A DNA stretch of 64,000 nucleotides from a marine gamma proteobacterium HTCC2148 (GCA_000156295.1 DS999228.1:152837-216836), one strand, 5' to 3'; shown: positions 28,201-37,380, counted from the stretch's first letter. The notes: generated by a model not told the origin, from the letters alone. Numbers and translations are program-made.

Positions 28201-28995
28201 ACGGGCGTAAAGCGGAAGAATGTCCAGTTCAGTATCATCGCGGAGCTGCTTCGCCACTTCGCGGATGTCGCGCTCACCGGGAAGGAAAATGAGTGCATCA
28301 CCGCGTTTACCGAAAGACCCGGCATCGATGTCCTGCACCAGTGAGGAAATGCGTCTTGCATTATCGCCCTCTTCATCTGCACTGGCGTCCAGGTAATGAG
28401 TCTCAACCGGAAAGGTTCGGCCAGAGACCTCAATCACCGGGGCGTCGTCGAAGTGGCGGGAGAAGCTGTCTACATCGATAGTGGCTGAAGTAATAATGAC
28501 CTTGAGATCAGGGCGCCTGGGCAATAGTCGCTTCAGGTAGCCCAGTAGAAAATCGATGTTGAGGCTACGTTCATGGGCTTCGTCAATGATAATCGTATCG
28601 TAACGCTTGAGCAGTCGATCTCGCTGGATCTCTGCCAGCAGTATGCCGTCGGTCATTAATTTGACAGCGGTATGCTCAGACACCTTGTCATTAAAACGAA
28701 CCTGATAGCCCACCACCGCGCCCAATTCGGTTTTCAGCTCCTGGGCAATGCGCTGCGCCACAGTTCGAGCCGCAAGGCGTCGGGGCTGGGTGTGGCCTAT
28801 CAATCCTGATTGACCTCTTCCCAGCTCCAGGCAAATTTTTGGCAGCTGGGTCGTTTTACCCGATCCCGTCTCCCCGGCGACAATCACTACCTGGTTTTTG
28901 GCGATCGCCGCGGCAATCTCCTCTCTTCGCTGCGAGACAGGAAGTTCTTCGGGATATGTGATTTTCAGGTTTGAACTGGCGGCGCTATCTGACAT
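25258..28995 (-). CDS. hrpA: ATP-dependent RNA helicase HrpA
   Basis: The protein has 1245 residues, slightly shorter than E. coli HrpA (1300). DEAH-box helicase motifs appear in order: VIVAGETGSGKTTQLPKICL (Walker A), TQPRRLAARTVAQRIAQEL, IIDEAHERSLNIDFLLGYLK (DEAH), VIITSATIDVDSFSRHF, VVLATNVAETSLTVPGIRYV and QRQGRCGRVEAGVCLRLYSE. A winged-helix/ratchet region and the long HrpA-specific C-terminal half (DUF3418-like) follow. It is cytoplasmic and acts on mRNA processing and stalled ribosomes. It is transcribed alone, convergent with nothing, and divergent from the MaoC gene at 29069. Confidence 0.96.
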   Translation of the reverse strand: MSDSAASSNLKITYPEELPVSQRREEIAAAIAKNQVVIVAGETGSGKTTQLPKICLELGRGQSGLIGHTQPRRLAARTVAQRIAQELKTELGAVVGYQVRFNDKVSEHTAVKLMTDGILLAEIQRDRLLKRYDTIIIDEAHERSLNIDFLLGYLKRLLPRRPDLKVIITSATIDVDSFSRHFDDAPVIEVSGRTFPVETHYLDASADEEGDNARRISSLVQDIDAGSFGKRGDALIFLPGERDIREVAKQLRDDTELDILPLYARLSQAEQNRVFDISKRRGLRVVLATNVAETSLTVPGIRYVIDPGEARISRYSYRTKVQRLPIEPISQASANQRQGRCGRVEAGVCLRLYSEENFNLRPEFTDPEILRTNLAAVVLQMLNLGLGEIEDFPFINPPDPRMVRDGYKLLEELGAVSAEGELTQMGRRLSRLPVDPRLGRMVLAASERDCLAEILVIASALAVQDPRDRPSDKQQQSDQAHARFKHPKSDFLAWLQLWRYYEEQRQELSQNQLRKLCKREFLSFMRMREWRDIHSQLTIACRQQKLRPEPLPPEAENYQPVHQALLAGLLGNIAQHQDDREYLGARNRKLQIFPGSSQSRKRPKWLMAAEIVETSKVFARTVASIDPLWVIDVNPGLLKKHYYQPRWQSRSGRVMAWERLSLYGLTIADKRPVHYGPISPVEARELLIREGLVAGKYRQHPPFLKHNQRLVRELEELESKVRRRDLLVDEQVLFDFYNERLPTDCYTAGRLQSWLKKNPGSDKSLRLDKALLLARDPGAEVEDQFPDNLQWQDLEFRLSYQFEPGKAADGVTVTVPVALLNRVPRFRFDWLVPGLLREKCIALVKGLPKDKRKRLVPVPNYVDQALAQLEVDDSDLLVALSRVLGSLGGLQLSPADWSPAKLDDFYRMNIRVVDAEGRLLEQGRNLGQLIEQFRSDTRQSVGVDKGSSPAQEGIIRWDFGELPREWRFRQAGIEILSYPALVDHGESVAIELVDYPGPARLAHRDGVLKLLRLHSAQSVKYLRKQLLRGNEFNLVLAGAGQDRSMLVEDLIDAAFVQAMDLAHELPWDQSDFESTLKRGKGEVVSRANEVEAIVLNSLRVLAQVRNKLSTLPAGKWNDSVTDIGAHLAALVTSGFLSGAPADWLNQYPRYMKAALQRVERLSGQYPKDQQHTALLQSLAEPMKQAAHTRDKLIDLCPAAKQYRWMLEELRVSLFAQQLGTRQAVSQKRLQQQWLEVQRWLDENPH

Positions 28996-29068
28996 TGGGT
29001 GGTGTTTTATATTCCGGGGAAAAAATACGTTATGCTTCTCATAGCCAAAACCAGCGAGAAAACAGCGA

Positions 29069-29545
29069 ATGTCGCAACTCAGTAACTATACCTTCGATGA
29101 AATCACCATAGGTCAAAGCGCCGAATATTCCAAGACAGTAACAGAGCAGGACATACAAATGTTCGCCGCTGTTTCTGGTGATGTAAATCCATTGCACCTG
29201 GACGCTGAATTTGCGGCCGGAACTCGCTTCGGCGAACGCATTGCCCACGGCATGCTCACTGCTTCCTTTGTGTCGGCTGCGCTGGCAATGAAACTGCCCG
29301 GCCCTGGCTGCATATTCATGGAACAATCGCTTAAATTTCGCCTACCGGTCAAAATAGGTGATCAAATAAACGTAATACTGGAAGTCGTAGAGAAGAACGA
29401 GCGGAGAAAATCTATTTCTCTGAACTGCAAGGCCTATAACGCTGAACAGAAACTGGTGCTGACCGGAACCTCTGTGGTCGTTGCACCGGCCGAAAAGCTT
29501 TCCATCCCCTGCCCTGCAAGTCCTGTCTTTCAGACTATGGATTGA
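29069..29545 (+). CDS. MaoC-type (R)-specific enoyl-CoA hydratase, PhaJ-like
   Basis: This is a single hot-dog domain of 158 residues. It carries the hydratase-2 motif FAAVSGDVNPLHLDAEFA, with catalytic Asp and His present, and GERIAHGMLTASFVSAALAM. The size and layout match PhaJ-type (R)-enoyl-CoA hydratases, which add water to trans-2-enoyl-CoA to give (R)-3-hydroxyacyl-CoA. It is cytoplasmic. It stands apart from the steroid genes, 10 kb to the right, and is flanked by hrpA and a small hypothetical gene, so it probably serves general fatty acid or PHA metabolism. Confidence 0.88.
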   Translation: MSQLSNYTFDEITIGQSAEYSKTVTEQDIQMFAAVSGDVNPLHLDAEFAAGTRFGERIAHGMLTASFVSAALAMKLPGPGCIFMEQSLKFRLPVKIGDQINVILEVVEKNERRKSISLNCKAYNAEQKLVLTGTSVVVAPAEKLSIPCPASPVFQTMD

Positions 29546-29554
29546 ACCCCAGGG

Positions 29555-30055
29555 TCAGGCGGTGTCGCCGTCACTCTGCTGCGATGCCAGAAACTGCTGA
29601 TAATCCAGATACATCAGGCGAAGCATGACTGCAGCCTCCTGCCCGCCAGTACTCGTAGACAGCACCAATACCGAAGGCACCTCTTTTTCAACGGTCACCC
29701 CGGTTACCCCGAATATTATATTCGCAGAATCGCCCTCGGCTCCGAAGGTGGTAATTTCCCTCTGCTCTTTCACCGCATCCACCAGATTAGACAGCAATGC
29801 CGTGAGGCTGCTGCGAAAAGCGCCGAAGTTTAGTGTTCCAGCATACTCAGAGTGGTCCATGGAGAGATCAAAGCGGACTGAAGACTTGTCCTCCATCTGG
29901 AGATTAGTCAGCGCCACGCGCTTTCCTTCGGAAACAGCTTTAAACAAGTTCTTGGCATCGGTCCGCTTGGCGTCCATAAACGCCCGGTGCAGTAGATTTA
30001 TAGCGATCGTCAGGAACTGCTCCCTGGGCATGGACTGAGTTTCAATCTTGGACAT
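29555..30055 (-). CDS. Hypothetical cytoplasmic protein
   Basis: Starting at ATG 30055 (GAGG about six bases upstream) the protein has 166 residues. It has no signal peptide or membrane segment. The middle holds an alternating strand pattern (VALTNLQMEDKSSVRFDLSM, HSEYAGTLNFGAFRSSLTAL) and the end is helical (EAAVMLRLMYLDYQQFLA). No known domain was recognised. It is convergent with the MaoC gene and ends nine bases from that gene's stop. The pattern is coherent and the ribosome site is good, so it is likely a real gene of unknown function. Confidence 0.75.
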   Translation of the reverse strand: MSKIETQSMPREQFLTIAINLLHRAFMDAKRTDAKNLFKAVSEGKRVALTNLQMEDKSSVRFDLSMDHSEYAGTLNFGAFRSSLTALLSNLVDAVKEQREITTFGAEGDSANIIFGVTGVTVEKEVPSVLVLSTSTGGQEAAVMLRLMYLDYQQFLASQQSDGDTA

Positions 30056-30226
30056 GTTTACCTCAGTATTCGTTAGAGCGGCAAGTCTACTGTTAGCAGC
30101 CTCGACAGGCAATGATTTAGGCTGCCTTCAAGACAAATAGCGTGACTTCCAAGCCACTTTTACAGTAGCCCCTAGCTAGCTGTTTCTGTTATAGTTTTTG
30201 GATCTAATCGTATTGGTATTCAAACC

Positions 30227-30973
30227 GTGAACACTCGCAGGAAGGGACCACACAATATCCCCTTTACAAAGGCACTGCGCCTGGCACTCCTGCCCGGGCT
30301 GATAAGCCTTGCACAGCCTTCCATGTCACAGCCCCCCCAGGGTATTGAGAGCAAACCCCTGAGAGAAACGGTACCCGACTACAGCGCGGAGGTCGAAGAC
30401 GCGCAGGTGCGGCGCTTACAGCGTATGTTGCGTGCTTACCACAGTGAAGAGGCCGAAGCGGTCTTGTCTGATCCAACCAAAAAGGAAGTCGCCGATAGAC
30501 AGCAGGCTAACGAGGACGCCGAAAGGCTGGCCCGCATACCCTTTAACGACAGTAAAGTGCGTCTTAATGGCGAAGAAGGTAGCCTGGCATTAGCAGAGAT
30601 CACCCGCCGCTTGTCCGACCCGGGTATACCCGAGAGCCGACGTGACAATGCACCCATTTGCTCATTCCGAACGTACCTGTTTGGCAATCTGATCGCCGGT
30701 GAGAGGCGCAGTCTGCGGCCCGTGGGAAAGCACCACTTCATTCTCAAGCAGCACCTACAACCTGGCAGCACCACTGTTCGCATTTCTGGCCACAGCTGGG
30801 AAGTACGTATTCCTGAAGATAGCCACAGCCAGGAATACCTGATTACGCTCTACAAGCCGCCTGGTGTGAAGCCAGAATTTCATGTTTTCCCTGTTGGCGA
30901 ACTCATGGCAATTAATAACGCCCATATCCCTGCCTGGCTGCCAGACGAGTTCCAGATTCAAAACCCGGGATGA
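30227..30973 (+). CDS. Secreted hypothetical protein upstream of mnmC
   Basis: The 248-residue frame starts at GTG 30227 and begins with a signal-like segment (RLALLPGLISLAQPSMSQPP). A charged helical region follows (EVEDAQVRRLQRMLRAYHSE), then a beta-rich C-terminal half (VGKHHFILKQHLQPGSTTVR, ISGHSWEVRIPED, YLITLYKPPGVKPEFHVFPV). It overlaps the mnmC start by four bases (ATGA), so the two are coupled. No domain was recognised. Export to the periplasm is likely from the N terminus. Confidence 0.7.
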   Translation: MNTRRKGPHNIPFTKALRLALLPGLISLAQPSMSQPPQGIESKPLRETVPDYSAEVEDAQVRRLQRMLRAYHSEEAEAVLSDPTKKEVADRQQANEDAERLARIPFNDSKVRLNGEEGSLALAEITRRLSDPGIPESRRDNAPICSFRTYLFGNLIAGERRSLRPVGKHHFILKQHLQPGSTTVRISGHSWEVRIPEDSHSQEYLITLYKPPGVKPEFHVFPVGELMAINNAHIPAWLPDEFQIQNPG

Positions 30974-32979
30974 AACGGGACAATACCCCTTGGGGAGCTG
31001 CACCCTGCGCCGATATCAGCTGGTCAGAAAACGGCGTCCCCTTCTCCACCCAGTTCGATGATTTCTACTATTCCAGTGAAGCCGGCATTGCCGAGAGCGA
31101 ACACGTTTTTCTGCAGGGCAATAGTTTGCCCGAACGCTGGACTAGTTTTGAAGACGATACCTTCTGCATTCTCGAAACAGGCTTCGGCACCGGGCTCAAC
31201 TTCCTGCTGACCTGGCTGGCGTGGCAAAAGCAGACCAACAACCGCCCCAGACTTCATTTTATCTCGCTCGAAAAATTTCCTCTATCAACGCCAGAGCTTG
31301 TCCGAGCGCTGGCCCCTTGGGAATCCCTTAGCTCTCTGGCAAATAAGCTGATCGACGCCTGGCCAGGGCGACTGCCGGGGCAGCACCGACTGGAACTGGA
31401 CCAGGGTCGGGTAATACTCGATCTGTGGTGGGATGATTCCCGCCTCGCCCTTGCTGATTTGGCAACTCGCGGGCCTGCAATCGACGCTTGGTATCTGGAT
31501 GGCTTTACACCCTCGCGCAACGATGCAATGTGGCAGCCGGAGCTTTACCAGGCCATGGCTGCGCTGTCTCGCCCCGGCGCTACTGTGTCCACCTTTACTG
31601 CCGCAAGCCATGTTCGTCGGGGCCTGGAGAAGGCAGGTTTTGAGATTTCCAAGGTACCAGGGTTTGGCCAAAAGCGTGAATCCTTGCGCGGTGTTGCAAC
31701 GCGGGCCGGACCAACACTGGCAACAATCGATACCCCGTGGGATATGCCATCGCGGCCCGTAACCAAGCCTCGCCGCGCCCTCATCATCGGTGCAGGATTA
31801 GCCGGTTGCACCCTGGCAGCAGCGCTGGCTCAACGCAATATCAGCGTCACTGTGCTGGACCAGGGAGACCTTGCCGGTGAGGCGTCTGGTAACGAACAGG
31901 GAGTGCTTTACACGCGTTTATCAAAGCGTCATTCAGCGCTGACTGATTTTGCACTGCAAAGTTTCCGCTTTTCAGCCAACCTCTACCGAAATATGTTCAC
32001 TTCAGGCGCATTAGAGCCAGGCCTGGATGGAGACCTTTGCGGAAGTTTTCACCAAATCACTGATGCTCAAGAGGTGGCCCTGCTTAAGAATCAATTGGTT
32101 GGCCTAAATGACTTGGCTGAAGCCCTAACGGCGCAAGAGGCTAGCCATTACCTTGGAGAAACTCCTGTTGAAGGCGGTTATTGGTATCCGGATTCAGGGT
32201 GGTTAAGACCACCGGCGGTGTGTTCAGCTATGCTGGAATCGCCGCTGATTAAATTTCAACAAAATTGCGGCAAAGTGGTATTAAAGCCATTAGAAGAACA
32301 GTGGCAAGCCATCAACAGTGACAACCAGGCGCTGGCCACTGCGGATATTGCGATTATTTGTTCGGGAGCGAGCAGCGCATCTTTTACCGAAACAGGCTGG
32401 CTGCCGCTACAGAGCATACGCGGACAAACCAGCTACTTGCCCGCCAGTGAAGCAACCCAAAGCCTGAAAGCAGCCTTCTGTCACCGAGGTTACATGTCGC
32501 CAGCCAGAGAAAGCCGGCACTGCATAGGCGCCAGCTTCAAGTTACGTGATAACAGCATGGAAGTACGACCGGAGGAACATCGAGAAAACCTCGAAAAACT
32601 GGCTGCAGCGCTACCTCAATGGTCCTCTGAACTAGAAAAACTTGACCCCGAGAAAATGGAAGGCAGAGTCGGCTTTCGCTGCGCCAGCCCTGATTACTTG
32701 CCGATTGCAGGCCCAGTGCCCGCCAGAGAGGAATTCTTGCAGACCTACGGTGCTTTGCGTAAAAATGCGCGGCGGGTTATTCAGCAAAGGGGCAATTACG
32801 TGCCCGGACTTTACATTAACACCGCTCACGGTTCTCGAGGCCTCAGTTCGGCTCCACTATGCGCACAGCTTCTTGCAAGTCTGATCTGCAATGAACTGCC
32901 GCCACTTTCCCGCGAACTGGTCCGCGCATTGTCGCCGTCACGATTTCTTATCAGAGACCTGGCGCGGGGTTTGATTTAG
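30970..32979 (+). CDS. mnmC: Bifunctional tRNA mnm5s2U methyltransferase/FAD oxidoreductase MnmC
   Basis: The protein has 669 residues with the two-domain MnmC layout. The N-terminal part (1-240) is the DUF752 SAM-dependent methyltransferase: FCILETGFGTGLNFLLTWLA and AWYLDGFTPSRNDAMWQPEL. The C-terminal FAD oxidase begins ALIIGAGLAGCTLAAALAQR and ends with the FAD-family phrase GLYINTAHGSRGLSSAPLCA. It finishes the 5-methylaminomethyl group on the wobble uridine of several tRNAs. Both halves are complete. The gene is coupled to the upstream secreted-protein gene and followed two bases later by the glutamine cyclotransferase-like gene. Confidence 0.94.
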   Translation: MKRDNTPWGAAPCADISWSENGVPFSTQFDDFYYSSEAGIAESEHVFLQGNSLPERWTSFEDDTFCILETGFGTGLNFLLTWLAWQKQTNNRPRLHFISLEKFPLSTPELVRALAPWESLSSLANKLIDAWPGRLPGQHRLELDQGRVILDLWWDDSRLALADLATRGPAIDAWYLDGFTPSRNDAMWQPELYQAMAALSRPGATVSTFTAASHVRRGLEKAGFEISKVPGFGQKRESLRGVATRAGPTLATIDTPWDMPSRPVTKPRRALIIGAGLAGCTLAAALAQRNISVTVLDQGDLAGEASGNEQGVLYTRLSKRHSALTDFALQSFRFSANLYRNMFTSGALEPGLDGDLCGSFHQITDAQEVALLKNQLVGLNDLAEALTAQEASHYLGETPVEGGYWYPDSGWLRPPAVCSAMLESPLIKFQQNCGKVVLKPLEEQWQAINSDNQALATADIAIICSGASSASFTETGWLPLQSIRGQTSYLPASEATQSLKAAFCHRGYMSPARESRHCIGASFKLRDNSMEVRPEEHRENLEKLAAALPQWSSELEKLDPEKMEGRVGFRCASPDYLPIAGPVPAREEFLQTYGALRKNARRVIQQRGNYVPGLYINTAHGSRGLSSAPLCAQLLASLICNELPPLSRELVRALSPSRFLIRDLARGLI

Positions 32980-32981
32980 CC

Positions 32982-33740
32982 ATGCCCCGGTTTTTTATAC
33001 TGTTATGCCTCAGCGTTTTGTGCGCTGCACCTGCCTACAGCGTCGAACAATTCAGCTACAAAATTCTCAACAAGAAGCCCCAGGACCGCGCCAACTTTGT
33101 CCAGGGTCTGGAAATACTGGAGGGCACGTTATACGTAAGTTGTGGAAATTACGGGCAATCCAGACTGATGCGTTATCACTTTGATGACATGCGCCTGAAA
33201 GACAGCAAAACATTATCTCCGCGACTATTTGCCGAGGGCGTGAGCGTATTGGGTGAGCACATTTACCAGCTAACCTGGCGTGAGCGCATGATGCTGGTTT
33301 TCAATAAATCGACGATGGAGCCTGTTGAGTGGTTTCCCATTGTTGGCCAGGGCTGGGGGCTGACTAACGACGGCACGCAGCTTATCTATAGTGATGGCAG
33401 CGACCAAATTCACTTCCTCTCCAACCAATCTCGCGCCATCAGCCACTCCATATCGGTCACAGAAAATGGTCGTCCTGTTCGCAAGCTCAACGAGTTAGAA
33501 TGGATCGATGGCAAAATATGGGCAAACGTTTGGCAAACCGACCGAGTGGTGATCATCAACCCACAGTCTGGCGAGGTCGAAGGCAACATAGACCTTTCGG
33601 GACTATTACCCGCCAGCGATCGACACGCAACAACCGACGTACTCAATGGAATTGCTCGCAACCCTGATGATGGCAGTATCTGGGTCACCGGAAAACACTG
33701 GCCCTGGCTTTATCAAATAGAACTACTGCCCTTAAACTAG
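32982..33740 (+). CDS. Glutamine cyclotransferase-like secreted beta-propeller protein
   Basis: The 252-residue protein has a signal peptide (FFILLCLSVLCAAPAYS) and the plant-type glutaminyl-peptide cyclotransferase pattern: FVQGLEILEGTLYVSCGNYG, GVSVLGEHIYQLTWRERMML, GQGWGLTNDGTQLIYSDGSD, LNELEWIDGKIWANVWQTDR and LNGIARNPDDGSIWVTGKHW. Members form a five-bladed propeller that cyclises N-terminal Gln to pyroglutamate. It should act in the periplasm or outside. It begins two bases after mnmC and is probably in the same transcript. Confidence 0.85.
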   Translation: MPRFFILLCLSVLCAAPAYSVEQFSYKILNKKPQDRANFVQGLEILEGTLYVSCGNYGQSRLMRYHFDDMRLKDSKTLSPRLFAEGVSVLGEHIYQLTWRERMMLVFNKSTMEPVEWFPIVGQGWGLTNDGTQLIYSDGSDQIHFLSNQSRAISHSISVTENGRPVRKLNELEWIDGKIWANVWQTDRVVIINPQSGEVEGNIDLSGLLPASDRHATTDVLNGIARNPDDGSIWVTGKHWPWLYQIELLPLN

Positions 33741-33802
33741 ACCCCAAGCAGCAAAATTCGCGTTAGAATAGCGGCCTCCTCCAATATGACCTGAGACTCT
33801 GC

Positions 33803-36742
33803 ATGAGCACATCACTGCCTGCGGCGCACAGCGCCTTTGAACCCGTTCGTCAGCAACGGGTGGACTCCCTGAATCTGGATGTACAGGAATTTCGTCACCG
33901 AGAGACCGGGGCTGCGCACTACCACCTGGCATCAGATTCCAGCGAGAACGTATTCCTCGTTGCCCTGCGCACAGTTCCCGAAGATTCAACGGGCGTTGCC
34001 CACATCCTGGAACACACTGCTTTATGCGGCAGCGAGCGCTACCCTGTTCGCGACCCCTTCTTCATGATGCTACGCCGTTCACTGAACACCTTCATGAATG
34101 CGTTTACCAGCTCTGACTGGACTGCCTATCCCTTTGCCAGCCAGAACCGCAAGGACTTTAACAACCTGCTGGATGTCTACCTGGACGCAGTATTTTTCTC
34201 ACGCCTGGACCCTCTAGATTTCGCTCAGGAAGGACACAGGGTCGAATTCGAAGAAGCTAACAACCCCGAGAGCGATCTGGTTTTCAAGGGTGTGGTTTTC
34301 AACGAAATGAAAGGGGCAATGAGCTCTGTACCCAGCGTGCTATGGGGCAAATTATGCGAGCATCTGTTTCCGTCTACTACCTATCATTACAACAGTGGTG
34401 GTGAGCCAGAAAACATTCCAGACCTGAGCCACGAGGAACTGGTCGCCTTTTATCGGAGTCACTACCACCCAAGCAACGCCATTTTCATGACCTTTGGCGA
34501 CATCAGCGCAGCAGAGCATCAGGCTACCTTCGAGGAAAAAGCCCTGAGTCGCTTCCAACGCCAGGAACTTCGCATTCAGGTTCCACCGGAAACAAGGCTA
34601 TCCGCACCGCTAAAAGTTAAAGACAGCTATGCCTTTGACGAAGAGACTGACACCAGCGGTAAAACTCACCTGATCGTCGGCTGGATGCTAGGTGAGAGCA
34701 GCGATCTGGAGCAAATGCTTGAGGCTCAATTATTGACCAGCGTGCTCCTTGAAAATAGTGCTTCACCTTTGCAGCAAGCTCTGGAAACCACATCATTGGG
34801 ACAGGCTCCTTCTCCCCTGTGTGGACTGGAAGACTCGATGCGCGAGCTGGTATTTGTGTGTGGCATTGAAGGCAGTGAAGCAGAGCATGCAGACGCACTG
34901 GAGGCATTGGTCCTGGAAGTGATTACCGACGTCGCTAACAACGGTATCAGCCACGAAAGACTGCAAGCCGTGCTGCATCAATTAGAGCTGCATCAGCGTG
35001 AGATCAGCGGCGACAGTTACCCCTATGGTTTGCAACTCATTATGCAAGCCCTGGGTTGCGCCACTCACTACAGCGACCCCATCGCAGTCCTTAATCTGGA
35101 CCCGGTCATCGACTCGTTGCGCCAGCGCATAGAGGACCCTGAATACATTAAGAGCCTCGCCCAGAAGCTGCTGCTAGACAACAACCATCGGGTCACCCTG
35201 GTCATGGAACCCAACAAGGCACTCTCAGCAGAAAAACTGCAGAGGGAAACGCAAAGACTGGCCGATATCAAAGCGGCCATGGACGAAGCGCAAAAACAGG
35301 CCACTGTGCAACTGGCAACCGACCTGTCCGAGCGTCAGTCACAGGTCGATGACGAAAGTATTTTGCCCAAGGTTGAGTTGTCGGATGTACCCGCGGGATT
35401 GCAAGAGCTGGAGTTCAAAGAACATAACAACGGCCCCTTGCATGTCACCACCTACAGTCAGGGCACCAATGGGCTGGTTTACCAGCAAATGATCGCCGCC
35501 CTGCCTGCACTGGACTCGGCCCAGCAATCAGTGCTTCCTCTATACACCAGTTTTTTAACCGAGTTAGGCATAGGTGAAGGAAGTTATCTGGATTCCCAAC
35601 ACCGTCAATCCGCAGAAGTTGGCTCCATCAATGCCTTCACTTCAATGCGAGGCGAGGCCGATAACGAACAATCAATCACAGCCAATTTTGTTCTCTCCTC
35701 CAAAGCGCTGCTGCGCAATGCCGAAGATCAAGCAAGGCTTATGGCTGACACCATGCAGGGCGCGCGGTTCGACGAGGTGGAACGAATCCGCGAACTGGTC
35801 AGCCAACAGCGAGCACGACGCGAACAATCCGTGACCGGGAATGGCCATGGTCTCGCAATGGCCGCCGCTTGCGCGGGCATGAGCCCGCTGGCAAAGCTCA
35901 ATCATCAGCTATCCGGGCTTGCAGGCATCCGCAGTTTGCGCGAACTGGATGATAGTCTGGCAGATGATAACAACGCCGCCAACTTTGCCAGGCAACTGGG
36001 AGTAGTTCATGAACGAATTGCCGCCATGCCGCGACAGCTACTCGCTATCGCTGAACCAGACGCAGTAGGCAGTATTGCGAAGCAGCAGGCCAGCGTGTGG
36101 AGCGAGCACTCGGCAAACACAAGTGACAAATTTTTCCTGCCGCAGGTACGAGAAAAGCGCGGTGAATTCTGGGTGGCCAACAGTCAGGTGAATTTCTGCG
36201 CCCGCGCCTACCCAACCGTACCCGTTCGGCACCCCGATGCGGCTGCGCTCACTGTTCTCGGTGGCTTTTTGCGCAATGGCATTCTGCACCGGGCCATTCG
36301 CGAGCAAGGTGGCGCATACGGGGGCGGAGCCTCACAAGATTCGGGAATTGCAGCCTTTCGTTTCTATTCTTATCGCGACCCGCGACTGGCAGAAACCCTG
36401 GCAGACTTTGATGCCGCAGTACTGTGGTTACTTCAAGAAAAGCACGAGCCTCGCGCGCTGGAAGAAAGCATCCTGGGCGTTGTCGGCAGTCTGGACAAGC
36501 CCAGCTCTCCCGCCGGTGAAGCCAAGCAACACTTCCATAACCGCCAGTTTGGACGCTCACACGAGCAGCGTGAGCAATTCCGACAGCGGATACTCGATGT
36601 TTCTCTGGACGATTTGCGCCGCGTAGGTGATACCTACCTAAAACCAGAACTGGCCAGTACAGCGGTGGTAAGCAACAGCGTTCAATTGGAGACTACAGCC
36701 GAACTGCGAGAGACTTTGGGCCTTAATGTTGAGCATCTCTGA
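33803..36742 (+). CDS. M16C insulinase-family zinc metallopeptidase (PreP-like)
   Basis: The protein has 979 residues. The inverted zinc motif HxxEH is in GVAHILEHTALCGSERYPVR, with the downstream Glu in FKGVVFNEMKGAMSSVPSVL. It continues through an M16C-associated middle region (TGKTHLIVGWMLGESSDLEQ) to a C-terminal half with NFVLSSKALLRNAEDQARLM and REQGGAYGGGASQDSGIAAF. The full four-domain clam-shell of presequence-protease type enzymes is present. No signal peptide is seen, so it is probably a cytosolic peptidase that clears short peptides. It is transcribed alone. Confidence 0.92.
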   Translation: MSTSLPAAHSAFEPVRQQRVDSLNLDVQEFRHRETGAAHYHLASDSSENVFLVALRTVPEDSTGVAHILEHTALCGSERYPVRDPFFMMLRRSLNTFMNAFTSSDWTAYPFASQNRKDFNNLLDVYLDAVFFSRLDPLDFAQEGHRVEFEEANNPESDLVFKGVVFNEMKGAMSSVPSVLWGKLCEHLFPSTTYHYNSGGEPENIPDLSHEELVAFYRSHYHPSNAIFMTFGDISAAEHQATFEEKALSRFQRQELRIQVPPETRLSAPLKVKDSYAFDEETDTSGKTHLIVGWMLGESSDLEQMLEAQLLTSVLLENSASPLQQALETTSLGQAPSPLCGLEDSMRELVFVCGIEGSEAEHADALEALVLEVITDVANNGISHERLQAVLHQLELHQREISGDSYPYGLQLIMQALGCATHYSDPIAVLNLDPVIDSLRQRIEDPEYIKSLAQKLLLDNNHRVTLVMEPNKALSAEKLQRETQRLADIKAAMDEAQKQATVQLATDLSERQSQVDDESILPKVELSDVPAGLQELEFKEHNNGPLHVTTYSQGTNGLVYQQMIAALPALDSAQQSVLPLYTSFLTELGIGEGSYLDSQHRQSAEVGSINAFTSMRGEADNEQSITANFVLSSKALLRNAEDQARLMADTMQGARFDEVERIRELVSQQRARREQSVTGNGHGLAMAAACAGMSPLAKLNHQLSGLAGIRSLRELDDSLADDNNAANFARQLGVVHERIAAMPRQLLAIAEPDAVGSIAKQQASVWSEHSANTSDKFFLPQVREKRGEFWVANSQVNFCARAYPTVPVRHPDAAALTVLGGFLRNGILHRAIREQGGAYGGGASQDSGIAAFRFYSYRDPRLAETLADFDAAVLWLLQEKHEPRALEESILGVVGSLDKPSSPAGEAKQHFHNRQFGRSHEQREQFRQRILDVSLDDLRRVGDTYLKPELASTAVVSNSVQLETTAELRETLGLNVEHL

Positions 36743-36772
36743 TAGCAGCAAATAAGCCGGCTGCTCTTTGCC

Positions 36773-36799
36773 AAAAAAAAATGGGCGGCGGTGCCGTCC
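36773..36799 (-). terminator. Rho-independent terminator of the CpxP-like gene
   Basis: Read on the minus strand, GGACGGC-ACC-GCCGCCC (36783-36799) forms a hairpin with one mismatch and runs directly into a T tract (the A8 at 36773-36780). It lies 27 bases after the stop of the CpxP-like gene and before the end of the convergent M16C gene. Confidence 0.55.
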
Positions 36800-36825
36800 A
36801 AAACCAGATCTCTCAAAACGTTAAT

Positions 36826-37278
36826 CTAGTCACGACGCCCTGCCCAGCGCTTCCCCATTCGCTGGTCGCGCTGTTTTGACATTGCTGTGAATTGCTCGCG
36901 CTGCTCCGGAGAAAGTACCTGATAAATTTCAGCATGTGTGCTGGTCATTTGGTACGCCATTCGAGCGCTAATCTCGCCCAACTCGTCCGCAAGTTTTTGA
37001 GCGGTGCCGGGATCGAAATCAGCATGCATTGCTTTCATCTGCTTGCGTATTTCGGCAAGGCGCGCCAAATCAGCCGCGCCAGTTTCCCTGCCACCCTCCA
37101 ACAGCGCTTCAACCTGCTGTTTCTGCGTATCGGAAAGCGCGAGTTCATCTGTCATGTGAGACAGTCTTTTATCGATATTAAATTCCGGTGGCGGCCCCAT
37201 TGACCAAGCACCAGCAGATAAAAGAAGAACGCCCATTAAGGCAGTTCCCGGTATCAACTTAAACAGTATTCGATTCAT
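36826..37278 (-). CDS. CpxP/Spy-family periplasmic protein with LTxxQ-type motifs
   Basis: The start is ATG 37278 (AGGAG six bases upstream; an ATG one codon earlier is also possible), giving 150 residues. A signal peptide (FKLIPGTALMGVLLLSAGAW) is followed by an all-helical mature part. Two degenerate LTxxQ repeats are visible: LALSDTQKQQVEALL and QVLSPEQREQFTAM. CpxP/Spy proteins act as periplasmic chaperones and damp the CpxA kinase. The gene is divergent from a CpxR/CpxA pair, with a CpxR box between them, which supports the assignment. The C terminus is strongly basic (MGKRWAGRRD). Confidence 0.85.
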   Translation of the reverse strand: MNRILFKLIPGTALMGVLLLSAGAWSMGPPPEFNIDKRLSHMTDELALSDTQKQQVEALLEGGRETGAADLARLAEIRKQMKAMHADFDPGTAQKLADELGEISARMAYQMTSTHAEIYQVLSPEQREQFTAMSKQRDQRMGKRWAGRRD

Positions 37279-37365
37279 CATGATCTCCTGACACAATTCA
37301 GCACCTGTTGCGGCACGGTGCATATAAATCTACACAAAAGCCTGGTTAAGCTCCTCATCAAACTA

Positions 37366-37380
37366 GTAAAGAAATGTTAA
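37366..37380 (+). promoter_or_regulatory. CpxR box
   Basis: GTAAA-GAAAT-GTTAA matches the known CpxR consensus GTAAA-N5-GTAAA with one mismatch. It lies in the divergent region between the CpxP-like and CpxR-like genes, 42-56 bases before the cpxR start. It could switch on both and make the system self-regulated. Confidence 0.65.
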